This document shows positions 14,916 through 22,203 of a stretch of DNA of 25,827 nucleotides, piece by piece. The stretch is from Pseudomonadota bacterium. Its GTDB lineage: Bacteria; Pseudomonadota; Alphaproteobacteria; Rhizobiales; Hyphomicrobiaceae. Where the stretch lies: contig JAEZBZ010000121.1 of assembly GCA_023412745.1 (NCBI GenBank), positions 1 through 25,827 of the forward strand. Direction: 5' to 3'. Each line of letters begins with the position of its first letter. The first letter of the stretch is position 1. A model generated the notes under the pieces. It was not told where the DNA came from. It worked only from the letters and a program-made list of their open reading frames with translations, and searched no databases. Made by a program: the position numbers and the translations under genes.

Positions 14916-16433
14916 ATGACCATGGTGCCCGCCTCCTCCGCACCTCCGACCGCCTTGGGTATGGATCTTGGCACCGGCAGCCTTAAGTGCGTGCTGCTCG
15001 ACGCCGCTGGCTGTGTTCGCGCTTCGGCCACCGAAAGCTACCCGACATCCCACCCGCATCCTGGGTGGGCCGAGCAAAATCCGGCGGACTGGATCGTCGC
15101 CGCGCAGCGCGCCATAGATGCCTTGCGCCAGCAGGATGCCGCCGGCATGGAAGCGATCCGCTGCATCGGCATTTGCTCCGCCGCACACCTGCCCGTGCTG
15201 CTCGATGACAAGGACGACGTCATCCGGCCCGCGATCCTGTGGAGCGACCAGCGCAGCGACGCCGAGGTTGCCGATCTCACCGCGCACCATCACGATCCAC
15301 TGACGCGCGCGACACTCAATCAGGCCGGATGCACCTGGACATTGCCGCAGATCATGTGGGTGCGGCGGAACGAGCCGGACCATCATGCCCGCGCGCACAG
15401 CCTGCTGAGCTCCAAGGACTACCTGATCTTTCGCCTGACCGGCGCGCGCCTGATGGATCACAGCAGCGCGGCCGCCACGCTGATGCTGGACGCCAATACG
15501 CAAAGCTGGTCACAACCGCTGGTTCATCTGAGCGGGTTGCCCGGCACCGCCATGCCGCCGCTTTACCGCGCGCTGGATCGTGTCGGCGAGGTATCCGCGC
15601 AGGCCGCAGAACTGTTCAATTTGCCCGTCGGCGTGCCGGTCATAGCGGGCTGTCTCGATTCGGCGGCGGAGCTGATCGGCTGCGGTATTCTCACGGCAGC
15701 GGACGGCGGCATGGTGCGCGTCGGATCGGCTGGCGGCATCATGGCTATCGCCCCGCACGCGCGCTACGTGCCCGGCGTCATAAACTATCCCCATGTCGTC
15801 GGCGACCAGAGATACTGGCAGGCAGGCACCAACACCTGCGCGACCTCGCTGCAATGGGTGCGCGGCTTATCGGCAAGCCAAGGCCGGGACGCTCAGCCGC
15901 TGCTGACTTTCGAGGCGATAGACGCGCTGGTCGTGCAAACGCAACCAGGCGCCGACGGCATAATTTTTCATCCCTATCTGCAGGGCGAGCGCGCGCCATA
16001 CTGGAACCCGAACCTGCGGGCCGGCTTCTCGGGCATTCATCAGAATCACGGCTGGCCGCATTTCCTGCGTGCCGTCATGGAAGGCGTCGCTTACTCGCTC
16101 AAGGATTGCCTAAGCCTGTTCGAGCCTGAAGGTATCCGTATGCCCCGCGCCGTTATGGCCGGCAGTATCACGAAAAGCCGCGTCTGGTCGCAAATCATCG
16201 CCGACGTTCTGGACATCGAGCTTACGACTGTGCGGCAGGGCGATTCCGCTTTCGGCGTCGCGATGATGGCTGGTGTCGGTGGCGGGCTGTTTGCAGACCT
16301 ACCATCTGCCGTTTCGGCCTGCGTGGCGTCCGACACCGCGCTAACGCCAAAATCGGAAGCCGCGGCGCAGTACGCCGCGGCTTTTGCCCGATACAAGGAT
16401 CTCGCCGCATACTTTAATGCGGCATCGCCATGA
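14916..16433 (+). CDS. FGGY-family carbohydrate kinase (xylulokinase-like)
   Basis: The 505-residue protein begins with the phosphate-binding loop GMDLGTGSLK (about residues 15-24), includes PAILWSDQRSD in the first domain, and has the catalytic-base region AGCLDSAAELIG with Asp248. This is the place of Asp233 in E. coli xylulokinase. Length and two-domain layout fit FGGY kinases, which phosphorylate ketoses or polyols with ATP. The sugar is unknown, and the first-domain segment SAAHLPVLL replaces the QMHG motif of true xylulokinases, so xylulose should not be assumed. The ATG at 14916 is 8 bp after the aldolase stop, so the two are very probably co-transcribed. A second in-frame ATG at 14922 is also possible. 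Confidence 0.88.
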   Translation: MTMVPASSAPPTALGMDLGTGSLKCVLLDAAGCVRASATESYPTSHPHPGWAEQNPADWIVAAQRAIDALRQQDAAGMEAIRCIGICSAAHLPVLLDDKDDVIRPAILWSDQRSDAEVADLTAHHHDPLTRATLNQAGCTWTLPQIMWVRRNEPDHHARAHSLLSSKDYLIFRLTGARLMDHSSAAATLMLDANTQSWSQPLVHLSGLPGTAMPPLYRALDRVGEVSAQAAELFNLPVGVPVIAGCLDSAAELIGCGILTAADGGMVRVGSAGGIMAIAPHARYVPGVINYPHVVGDQRYWQAGTNTCATSLQWVRGLSASQGRDAQPLLTFEAIDALVVQTQPGADGIIFHPYLQGERAPYWNPNLRAGFSGIHQNHGWPHFLRAVMEGVAYSLKDCLSLFEPEGIRMPRAVMAGSITKSRVWSQIIADVLDIELTTVRQGDSAFGVAMMAGVGGGLFADLPSAVSACVASDTALTPKSEAAAQYAAAFARYKDLAAYFNAASP

Positions 16434-16464
16434 CGTGCGCGCGAATAGTGTTTCCCGCGCACGT
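16433..16464. terminator. Hairpin between convergent kinase and GGDEF-EAL genes
   Basis: A perfect 9-bp stem (ACGTGCGCG at 16433-16441 and CGCGCACGT at 16456-16464) closes a 14-base loop in the 36-bp space between two convergent stop codons. There is no T-run, but the position suits a bidirectional terminator. Confidence 0.45.
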
Positions 16465-16469
16465 ATTGA

Positions 16470-17816
16470 TCAGGCGACGTTGAGCTGCAAAGGCTCTTCC
16501 TGGCTGTGCTGGCGATTTTCCGCAACGAGTTGCGCGCCAACAAAAACAGCCGTCGACATGAGATTGCTGCTGATCGGTTGCGGCCGGCCCAGGTAATACC
16601 CCTGCGCCTCGTCGCATCCTTCGCGCTTCAAAATCTGAAGCTGCTCCCTGGTTTCAACACCCTCGGCGAGTACCGGGATATCCAGGCTTTTGCCGAGCGC
16701 CAGGACCGCTCGAATGATCGCGGTTGCCTGTGGATCGCGCTCGACCTGCGCCATGAACGACCGATCCAGCTTGATCTTATCGAAGGGGAACGAGCGCAGC
16801 GTATCCAGCGAGGAATAACCCGTGCCGAAATCGTCGATTGCGACCATCACACCGAGCGCGCGGATCTGGCGGAGCAAATGCAGCGCACGCACCTTATCGG
16901 CAATCAGCGTCGACTCGGTGATCTCCAGCTCCAGGCGATTCGGTGCCAAGCCGGTCTCCAGCAGAATCTCGTGCACACGCCGCGCTAAGTCGCCATGTAG
17001 CAACTGAACCGGCGAGATGTTGACTGCGATTTTGTGCGGCTTTTCCCAAGCAGCAGCCTGTTTGCATGCCGTACGCAGGACCCAATCGCCGATTGCTATG
17101 ATCGAACCCGTTTCCTCTGCAATTGGGATAAACTCAACGGGCGGAATGCGGCCACGCACCGGATGCGTCCAGCGCAGAAGAACCTCAAATCCGCACACGT
17201 CGCCCGTTTCAACCGAAGTCTGGATTTGATAGTGCAGCTCCAGCTGATCGAGCTCAATCGCGCGACGCAGATCCTGCCCCAGCATGTGATGAGCCCGCGC
17301 CAGTTCGTCCATCTTGGATTCGTAGAAGCACACGGCACGCCCGATATCCGCCTTTGCCCGGTACATTGCCATGTCGGCGTTGCTGATCAGTCGTTCCTGG
17401 GTCAAGCCGTCATCGGGAAATGACGCCACGCCGATGCTCGCGCCGGTCACCGTTTCGTACTCATCGATCACGATCGGCAGAAACATCGCGCGCTCAATGC
17501 GACCTACGAAATCGATCAGATCCGATTTGTCCGAATAGCGCCGAACGGCTGCAAATTCATCACCGCCGATCCGGCAGACGAACTCTCCATCACGGACCAG
17601 CCCAGCCAAGCGCTCAGCGATCGTTTTCAACGCGCGATCACCAGCCTCGTGTCCCCGCAGATCGTTGATCTCCTTGAACCGATCGAGATCGATTCCGATG
17701 ACAGCGACGTTTTTTCCGCTTTGCTCCGCCCAGCTTATTTCCTGCGTCAGATGATTGTGGAAACTGACGCGGTTCGGCAGCCCCGTCAGTGCATCACTCA
17801 ACGCCATACGCTGCAT
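16470..17816 (-). CDS. GGDEF-EAL c-di-GMP enzyme, separated by a frameshift from its MHYT sensor
   Basis: From an ATG at 17816 the 448-residue product is a complete GGDEF (about residues 5-165) plus EAL (about 178-430) pair. The cyclase motif is intact (IGGDEF, 83-88). The inhibitory site is RDGE (75-78) instead of RxxD. The EAL signature is EVL (211-213), a tolerated variant, and DDFGTGYSSL (328-337), NISPVQL and AEGVET are present, so phosphodiesterase activity is plausible. Relatives carry a seven-helix MHYT domain fused in front. Here that domain is encoded immediately upstream in another frame, overlapping by 19 bp. A GAGGT nine bases before the ATG could serve as a ribosome-binding site, so coupled translation is possible. 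See the finding on the split. Confidence 0.85.
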   Translation of the reverse strand: MQRMALSDALTGLPNRVSFHNHLTQEISWAEQSGKNVAVIGIDLDRFKEINDLRGHEAGDRALKTIAERLAGLVRDGEFVCRIGGDEFAAVRRYSDKSDLIDFVGRIERAMFLPIVIDEYETVTGASIGVASFPDDGLTQERLISNADMAMYRAKADIGRAVCFYESKMDELARAHHMLGQDLRRAIELDQLELHYQIQTSVETGDVCGFEVLLRWTHPVRGRIPPVEFIPIAEETGSIIAIGDWVLRTACKQAAAWEKPHKIAVNISPVQLLHGDLARRVHEILLETGLAPNRLELEITESTLIADKVRALHLLRQIRALGVMVAIDDFGTGYSSLDTLRSFPFDKIKLDRSFMAQVERDPQATAIIRAVLALGKSLDIPVLAEGVETREQLQILKREGCDEAQGYYLGRPQPISSNLMSTAVFVGAQLVAENRQHSQEEPLQLNVA

Positions 17817-18553
17817 ATTTCCAATACCTCGGCGCTCGCTTTGGTATCGATGCGGATCATTATGGCAGTCACCGCAATAATGAGCGCGACACCGGCCACC
17901 GCAACGGCCATAGCCTGCATCGCCTTGACACTCTCAGTGCCCGTTTCACCGGCCAGTGGCACTACGGCAATGGCCGCCATTCCAGTGAAATGCAGGCTTA
18001 CAACGGATCCAACGAAAAGCGCCAGAGCGAGAAAGTGTGAAACGCGATCGGCGCTCGTTACAAAACGGTTAACGGCAAGTGCTCCGAGAACTATCGCCGC
18101 CAGGACGGAAGCCACAACATGGGCCGGATCCCACGTCACGAAGCCATCGATGTGATAGGCCATCATGCCGGTATAATGCATCGCGGCAACGGAAAGCCCG
18201 ATAAGGCCGCCACCGACATATGCGGAGCCTTGGAATTTCGCCTTTGCGGCCACTGCGAATCCGGCGCTACAGCCTGGCACTGCAATGACGAGGGACAGCA
18301 TCGTTACAATAGGATCGTAGGAAATTGGCGCACTCGCCTCATAAGCCAGCATCGCAATAAAGTGCGTACACCACACCAGCGAGCCCGTGGCAACACCAGT
18401 TAAATAAAGCCAACCGTATTGCTGGACACCGCGCCGTTCTCGGGCGCGCTGAAACAAATCAAACGATACCCAGCTTCCCGCCACACAAACAACAGCAGCA
18501 AGCGCTACGAGCCACAAGTTGTGCTCGAACACCAGACAGGTAATAACACGCAT
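17798..18553 (-). CDS. MHYT membrane sensor domain protein (N-terminal half of a split MHYT-GGDEF-EAL protein)
   Basis: The 251-residue product has seven hydrophobic segments and the three repeated MHYT units: CTHFIAM (62-68, degenerate), MHYTGM (125-130) and LHFTGM (187-192). Family knowledge: MHYT domains are proposed to bind a metal (Cu) in the membrane and sense O2, CO or NO; they normally precede GGDEF-EAL output domains in one chain, as in Pseudomonas MucR. Here the frame ends at about residue 251, after ASAEVLE, exactly where the linker to the GGDEF domain should begin. The stop is reached only because the frame shifts. The start at 18553 follows GGGGCGG at some distance. Confidence 0.85.
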   Translation of the reverse strand: MRVITCLVFEHNLWLVALAAVVCVAGSWVSFDLFQRARERRGVQQYGWLYLTGVATGSLVWCTHFIAMLAYEASAPISYDPIVTMLSLVIAVPGCSAGFAVAAKAKFQGSAYVGGGLIGLSVAAMHYTGMMAYHIDGFVTWDPAHVVASVLAAIVLGALAVNRFVTSADRVSHFLALALFVGSVVSLHFTGMAAIAVVPLAGETGTESVKAMQAMAVAVAGVALIIAVTAIMIRIDTKASAEVLEICSVWR

Positions 18554-18685
18554 AAAATAACCGCCCCGAAATATCCTCTGCCAACCTTATTTGGCAAATC
18601 GGAACAATATGCGCGCGGCTTATAATAAATTGTGAACTATGACCACCTTATTAAATCGTTAATTTGCCGTCAATGATGGCAATCA

Positions 18686-18820
18686 TTACGCGTCATAGAA
18701 CAATGAAATCCCAGGCGATCTTGGCGCTGTTTCCAACATTCCAAGATAAAACAATGTGAAGCCTGCAATCACGATGGCGGCGAGTGTCCAGAATGATGCG
18801 CTGCAGCCTTCGGCGACAAA
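18686..18820 (-). pseudogene. Tail of an unrecognised membrane protein
   Basis: A 44-codon minus-strand frame ending in TAA (18686-18688) reads FWTLAAIVIAGFTLFYLGML and then TAPR. This is a clean transmembrane helix followed by a charged tail. It has no start codon and joins no larger frame, so it looks like the C-terminal end of a lost transporter or permease. The family is not recognised. It is the first of three adjacent relics. Confidence 0.35.
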
Positions 18821-18825
18821 CAATC

Positions 18826-18950
18826 AACCCAGCGAGCGACGTCGATAGAGCTGCACCGAGGGTGCATTCAGATAGAAGACCGAGAAAACTAATAAAAACG
18901 ATGAGGGTAATGACCTCCTGTATAGTTTTGAGTTCGGCCGGACTGTAGCT
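18826..18950 (-). pseudogene. C-terminal remnant of a DUF486 (DMT-like) membrane protein
   Basis: The minus strand reads SPAELKTIQEVITLIVFISF, then after a one-base shift SVFYLNAP. This is the most conserved block of DUF486 proteins (LKTIQEVITL.VF..FSV.YL.EP), small four-helix relatives of drug/metabolite transporters. The N-terminal three helices and the end of the last helix are missing. It begins exactly where the nitronate monooxygenase relic ends (about 18950). Confidence 0.65.
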
Positions 18951-19141
18951 GCCGCGCGCACATCTGCGGCCCACAACCGGATCGCTTCCGGCTGCATCAG
19001 CAGCGCGCCGCGCCTGCCAAGCCCTCCCTCGTTGGCGACGGCAATCGCCAACGAGGCCGGACAAGCGCCGGCAATCGGCGCCATCAGTATCGGAATGCGC
19101 ACACCGATGCCTCACAGAAATCCACTGCACGCTGAAGAGGT
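18950..19141 (-). pseudogene. N-terminal remnant of a nitronate monooxygenase (2-nitropropane dioxygenase)
   Basis: The minus strand reads RAVDFCE, then in a shifted frame GIGVRIPILMAPIAGACP, LAIAVANEGGLG, ALLMQPEAIRLWAADVR. This is the FMN-binding start of the nitronate monooxygenase family (P.. .APMAG, A.AVSNAGG.G). Only about 60 codons remain, with a frameshift. The residue before GALL is Arg-Arg where the family has small residues. Past about 18950 the sequence changes into a DUF486 relic. It is not functional. Confidence 0.7.
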
Positions 19142-19234
19142 GGGTGGAGATCACGCATGGACAGCCTCTCTGGAAAGCAACACGACCGCGCGCTCCGGAC
19201 ACGACCTATAGCATATGCTCCAACAAGGTTCCGG

Positions 19235-20404
19235 TTAGTCGGCCCGCGGCATGCGCAGGATCGTCAGCGCCATCGCCTGCGCGCGCGGCACGAACGAGTC
19301 GACCTCCAGATACTCTTCAGGTGTATGCGCCGCGCCGCCGACCGGCCCGACCGCACAGATCGACGGACATCCAACCGCTGCGGTGAAGCCGGAGTCCGCG
19401 CAACCACCGGCGAACTCGCCCTCGACCTTCAATCCCGCTGCCTGCGCGGATGCCTGATAGTGCGCAAACAGCTCTTCCGACGCTGGTGTTGGATTGAGCG
19501 GCAGGAACTCGCCCTTGATTTCCAGCTTGGCGACCGTACCCGGAATTGTGCTTTCCGCCACGATGCGCTGCAGCGCCGCCATGTTCTCGGCCCGCTGCGG
19601 TGGCTCGACGTAACGCAGATCGATCTCGCACTCTGCGAACGGCGCGACCATGTTGATCGCCTCGCCGCCCCGCACGATGCCCACGTTGAGCGTAACGCCG
19701 GCCTTGAGGTCGGTCAGCTTATGGATGGCGACAATCTTATGCGCCAGTTCGCCGATCGCACTGATGCCGCGTTCAAAGTTGCCGCCGGAATGCGCCGGCC
19801 GGCCCTCGATGGTCATGCGCATGAACACGCCGCCCTTGCGCCCCGTGACGATATTACCGCTCGGCCTTCCAGGCTCCGAGTTCAGCACCGCGCGTGCGCC
19901 ACGCGCCACGTTCTCTATGATGGGCCGGCAAGCCGGTGACCCGATCTCCTCGTCGCTAGTGATCAGGCCGATGACCGGAGCCCCGGCGCCGCCGAACTTC
20001 TTGAACGCTGCCAGCACGAACGCATTCATCACCAATCCGGCCTTCATATCGCAAACGCCGGGACCGTAGGCACGGCCATTGTCGATGCGGAACGGGCGTC
20101 GCGCCGCTTCGCCCTTCGAGAACACCGTATCGCGATGCCCCATCAGCAACACGGGCTTCTCATTGGTCGGCTTGTCGTCGATGCGTACGTGAATGGCATC
20201 GCCGTACCCGTCGATGGGCTCGCGCGTCGTCAGCAGTCCGTGCTCGGCAAAAAAGCGTTCGAAGCGCGTGCCGACGGCATCGACACCGGCCTTGTCGTAA
20301 CTGCCGGAGTCGATATTCACGACCTCGCGCAGCAAATCGATCATCGCCTGCTTCTGCTCGGCAAGCCAAGCCATTATTCTAGTTTCGTTTTCGGACCCAG
20401 ACAT
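19235..20404 (-). CDS. M20-family metallopeptidase (glutamate carboxypeptidase / ArgE-DapE type)
   Basis: The ATG at 20404 has GGGGAG nine bases upstream. An in-frame GTG six codons earlier overlaps that site and is less likely. The 389-residue cytoplasmic-type enzyme shows the dinuclear zinc pattern: GHRD (His90, with Asp92 as its partner), bridging Asp119 (GVCDMKAG), catalytic Glu152 with Glu153 (SDEEIGS), Glu177 (NSEPGR) and a C-terminal His in GAAHTPEE. A lid domain (RPAHSGG) lies between. This is closest to carboxypeptidase G2-like M20 enzymes, which release Glu or other amino acids from N-acyl or amide substrates. The substrate is unknown. It has no tightly linked neighbour; a metal- and CoA-related neighbourhood gives little help. 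Confidence 0.9.
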   Translation of the reverse strand: MSGSENETRIMAWLAEQKQAMIDLLREVVNIDSGSYDKAGVDAVGTRFERFFAEHGLLTTREPIDGYGDAIHVRIDDKPTNEKPVLLMGHRDTVFSKGEAARRPFRIDNGRAYGPGVCDMKAGLVMNAFVLAAFKKFGGAGAPVIGLITSDEEIGSPACRPIIENVARGARAVLNSEPGRPSGNIVTGRKGGVFMRMTIEGRPAHSGGNFERGISAIGELAHKIVAIHKLTDLKAGVTLNVGIVRGGEAINMVAPFAECEIDLRYVEPPQRAENMAALQRIVAESTIPGTVAKLEIKGEFLPLNPTPASEELFAHYQASAQAAGLKVEGEFAGGCADSGFTAAVGCPSICAVGPVGGAAHTPEEYLEVDSFVPRAQAMALTILRMPRAD

Positions 20405-20517
20405 GCACGTGCTCTCCCCCACCTCTTGCTGCGCGAGGCTACTCGATCAAAATCGCGATGAGAAGCCGTGACGCGACAGAAGCGCAGAGCAGCCAAGCGG
20501 AATAGGGCGGGCTGCCC

Positions 20518-21594
20518 TCAGTTGGGGTTTTGCACCGTTGCCTGAGCGCTCCAGCCGCCCAGCAACTGACTAAGCCGGCGTTCGCGCTCGGTATCGACCC
20601 GCACGGTCGCGGTCATGCCGGCCCGCAGCGGCGGCTCGCCGTCATGTTTCAGAAGACGCACGCGCACCGGCAACCGCTGCACGACCTTGACCCAGTTGCC
20701 CGACGCATTCTGCGGTGGCAGCAGCGCGAACTCGGCCCCGGTCGCCGGGCTGATACTCTCGATTTCCGCCCGCCACGCGACGCCGGGATAAATGTCGAGC
20801 GTTACCGTTGCGTGGTGGCCGGGCCGCACGTGGGTCAGCTCAGTTTCCTTGAAGTTGGCCTCAACCCACGGACGGGTATCGCTGACCAGGGAGAAAAGCG
20901 GCGTAGCCGCGCGCACCTGCTCGCCCGGCTGCAGGCGAACGTTGACCACCGTGCCACTCAGGGGCGCGCGAATGGTCGTGCGGGACAGGTCGAGAAAAGC
21001 CCGATCGCGCGCCGCCTGCTTCTCGCGCACCAGCGGATGCTCGTCCACGGATCGTTCGGCATTGCCGCCAAGCTGCGCCGCGACGCGCAGCACCTTCTGG
21101 CGCATGACGCCTGCCCGGTCGCGCGCAGCAATCGCACTGCTCTCGACTTCTTCAAACCGGGTGGAGGATACGATTCCGCGCTCCGCGAGCTGTTCCTGCC
21201 GCTTCAGTTGCGTATCCCAGAACGAAACCTTGCTCTCAGCTTCGCGAAGCTCGCTCCGCGCCTCGTGCCAGCTCGCGACCAGCGTCGCGACGGTGCTGCG
21301 GCTCGCATCCAGCTCCGCCTCGGCCTGCGCCAGCGCCATCTCGAAAGGCTGGGGATCGAGGCGAATCAACGTTTCGCCGGCCTGGATCGCCTGATGGTCA
21401 CGCACCTTGACCTCGAGAATGCGTCCGGCGATCTCTGCCGATACCTGCACGATATCGGCCTTGACGTAGGCATTTTCGGTCGACACGAAGCGCCCGCCGA
21501 GCAGCCAGACGAACACCCCCACAGCCACGACAACGCACGGCACGATGATCAGAAGAATGGTCCGAACCCAGCGCCTGGTGCCGTTGCTGCTCAC
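20518..21594 (-). CDS. emrA: HlyD/EmrA-type membrane fusion protein
   Basis: The 358-residue protein has one N-terminal membrane helix (about residues 10-31), then a lipoyl half-motif (TENAYVKADIVQVSAEIAG). A helical hairpin with a coiled coil (about 85-195) and a beta-barrel part (TTIRAPLSGTVVNV; VEANFKETELTHVRPG) follow. This is the classic EmrA layout. Family knowledge: it joins an inner-membrane MFS pump to an outer-membrane channel. The ATG at 21594 overlaps the MarR stop by four bases (ATGA), so both genes form one operon. The partner pump is the divergent gene at 22204 rather than a downstream gene, an inverted arrangement relative to E. coli emrAB. No TolC-like gene is in the window. 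Confidence 0.88.
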   Translation of the reverse strand: MSSNGTRRWVRTILLIIVPCVVVAVGVFVWLLGGRFVSTENAYVKADIVQVSAEIAGRILEVKVRDHQAIQAGETLIRLDPQPFEMALAQAEAELDASRSTVATLVASWHEARSELREAESKVSFWDTQLKRQEQLAERGIVSSTRFEEVESSAIAARDRAGVMRQKVLRVAAQLGGNAERSVDEHPLVREKQAARDRAFLDLSRTTIRAPLSGTVVNVRLQPGEQVRAATPLFSLVSDTRPWVEANFKETELTHVRPGHHATVTLDIYPGVAWRAEIESISPATGAEFALLPPQNASGNWVKVVQRLPVRVRLLKHDGEPPLRAGMTATVRVDTERERRLSQLLGGWSAQATVQNPN

Positions 21595-22085
21595 GACGCG
21601 GGCGCTCCGTCCTGCAGGCCATCATCGTCGGACGATAGCGCGGGATCGCTTTCGACCAAGGCCGTCAGACTGCCTTTCACGCGCTTCATCATGTCCGTGA
21701 ACTGGCGCCGCTCGCGATCGGTCAGCGCCGCCAGCGCATCATCGACGGTGGCGGCGGCCATCGGCCAGATCGCAGCATGCAGGCGGAGCCCGCGCGGCGT
21801 CAGATGCATGCGATTGATGCGCCGGTCGCGCTTGTCCGCCCGCCGCTCGACCCATCCCTTCTGCTCCAGGCGATCGATCAGCCGCCCGGCCGTTGCCTTT
21901 TCGATTTCGAGCAGATCCGCGACTTCCGACTGGCTGAGCCCCGGCCGGCTATGCAGCCGCGTGAGCACCATCCATTGCGCGCGGGTCAACCCGAGCCGCC
22001 GGACCCGGCGGTCAAATACCGTGCGCAGCAGACGCCCGACGTCCGTAATCAGATATCCGACGTAATGTTCGTCATCCGGCGACAT
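21591..22085 (-). CDS. MarR-family repressor of the efflux locus
   Basis: The ATG at 22085 is preferred to an upstream in-frame TTG and gives a 164-residue winged-helix protein. DNA-binding region: GLSQSEVADLLEIEKATAGRLIDRLEQKGWVERR (described in pieces: helix-turn-helix SEVADLL and KATAGRLIDRL, wing at ADKRDRRINRMHLT). Flanking helices mediate dimerisation. The long acidic C-terminal tail (ESDPALSSDDDG) is unusual. By analogy with EmrR/MprA it should repress emrA and the divergent emrB until a phenolic or other small ligand binds. It is the first gene of the emrA transcript. A candidate operator lies inside the promoter just upstream. Confidence 0.88.
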   Translation of the reverse strand: MSPDDEHYVGYLITDVGRLLRTVFDRRVRRLGLTRAQWMVLTRLHSRPGLSQSEVADLLEIEKATAGRLIDRLEQKGWVERRADKRDRRINRMHLTPRGLRLHAAIWPMAAATVDDALAALTDRERRQFTDMMKRVKGSLTALVESDPALSSDDDGLQDGAPAS

Positions 22086-22128
22086 ACGCAAACCCGGCCG
22101 CTAGGCGAAAACCGTAAGCTAGGCTACT

Positions 22129-22157
22129 ATTAGCATGACGACCATTGTTCTGGTCAA
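22129..22157 (-). promoter_or_regulatory. Promoter with internal palindrome in the marR/emrB divergent region
   Basis: On the minus strand TTGACC (complement of 22152-22157) is followed after 17 bp by GCTAAT (22129-22134), about 45 bp before the marR start. Inside the spacer sits an inverted repeat GACCA (22140-22144) / TGGTC (22151-22155) that also overlaps the -35 box. A repressor bound there would block marR-emrA and, since the region is only 118 bp, probably emrB too. Hexamers and symmetry are seen; the role is inferred. Confidence 0.5.
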
Positions 22158-22203
22158 CGTTTCGCATACAGAATAATTCACCCGTCCACGCAGCCGCGGC
22201 GCC

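Noticed and set aside
18670..18686. AATGAT / ATCATT inverted repeat near the c-di-GMP gene
   Set aside because: Arms of only six bases with a four-base loop and no T-run. This is expected by chance in an AT-richer gap.
20530..22065. 511-codon plus-strand open frame opposite emrA and marR
   Set aside because: It is an antisense shadow. The minus strand encodes complete EmrA and MarR proteins with overlapping start and stop.
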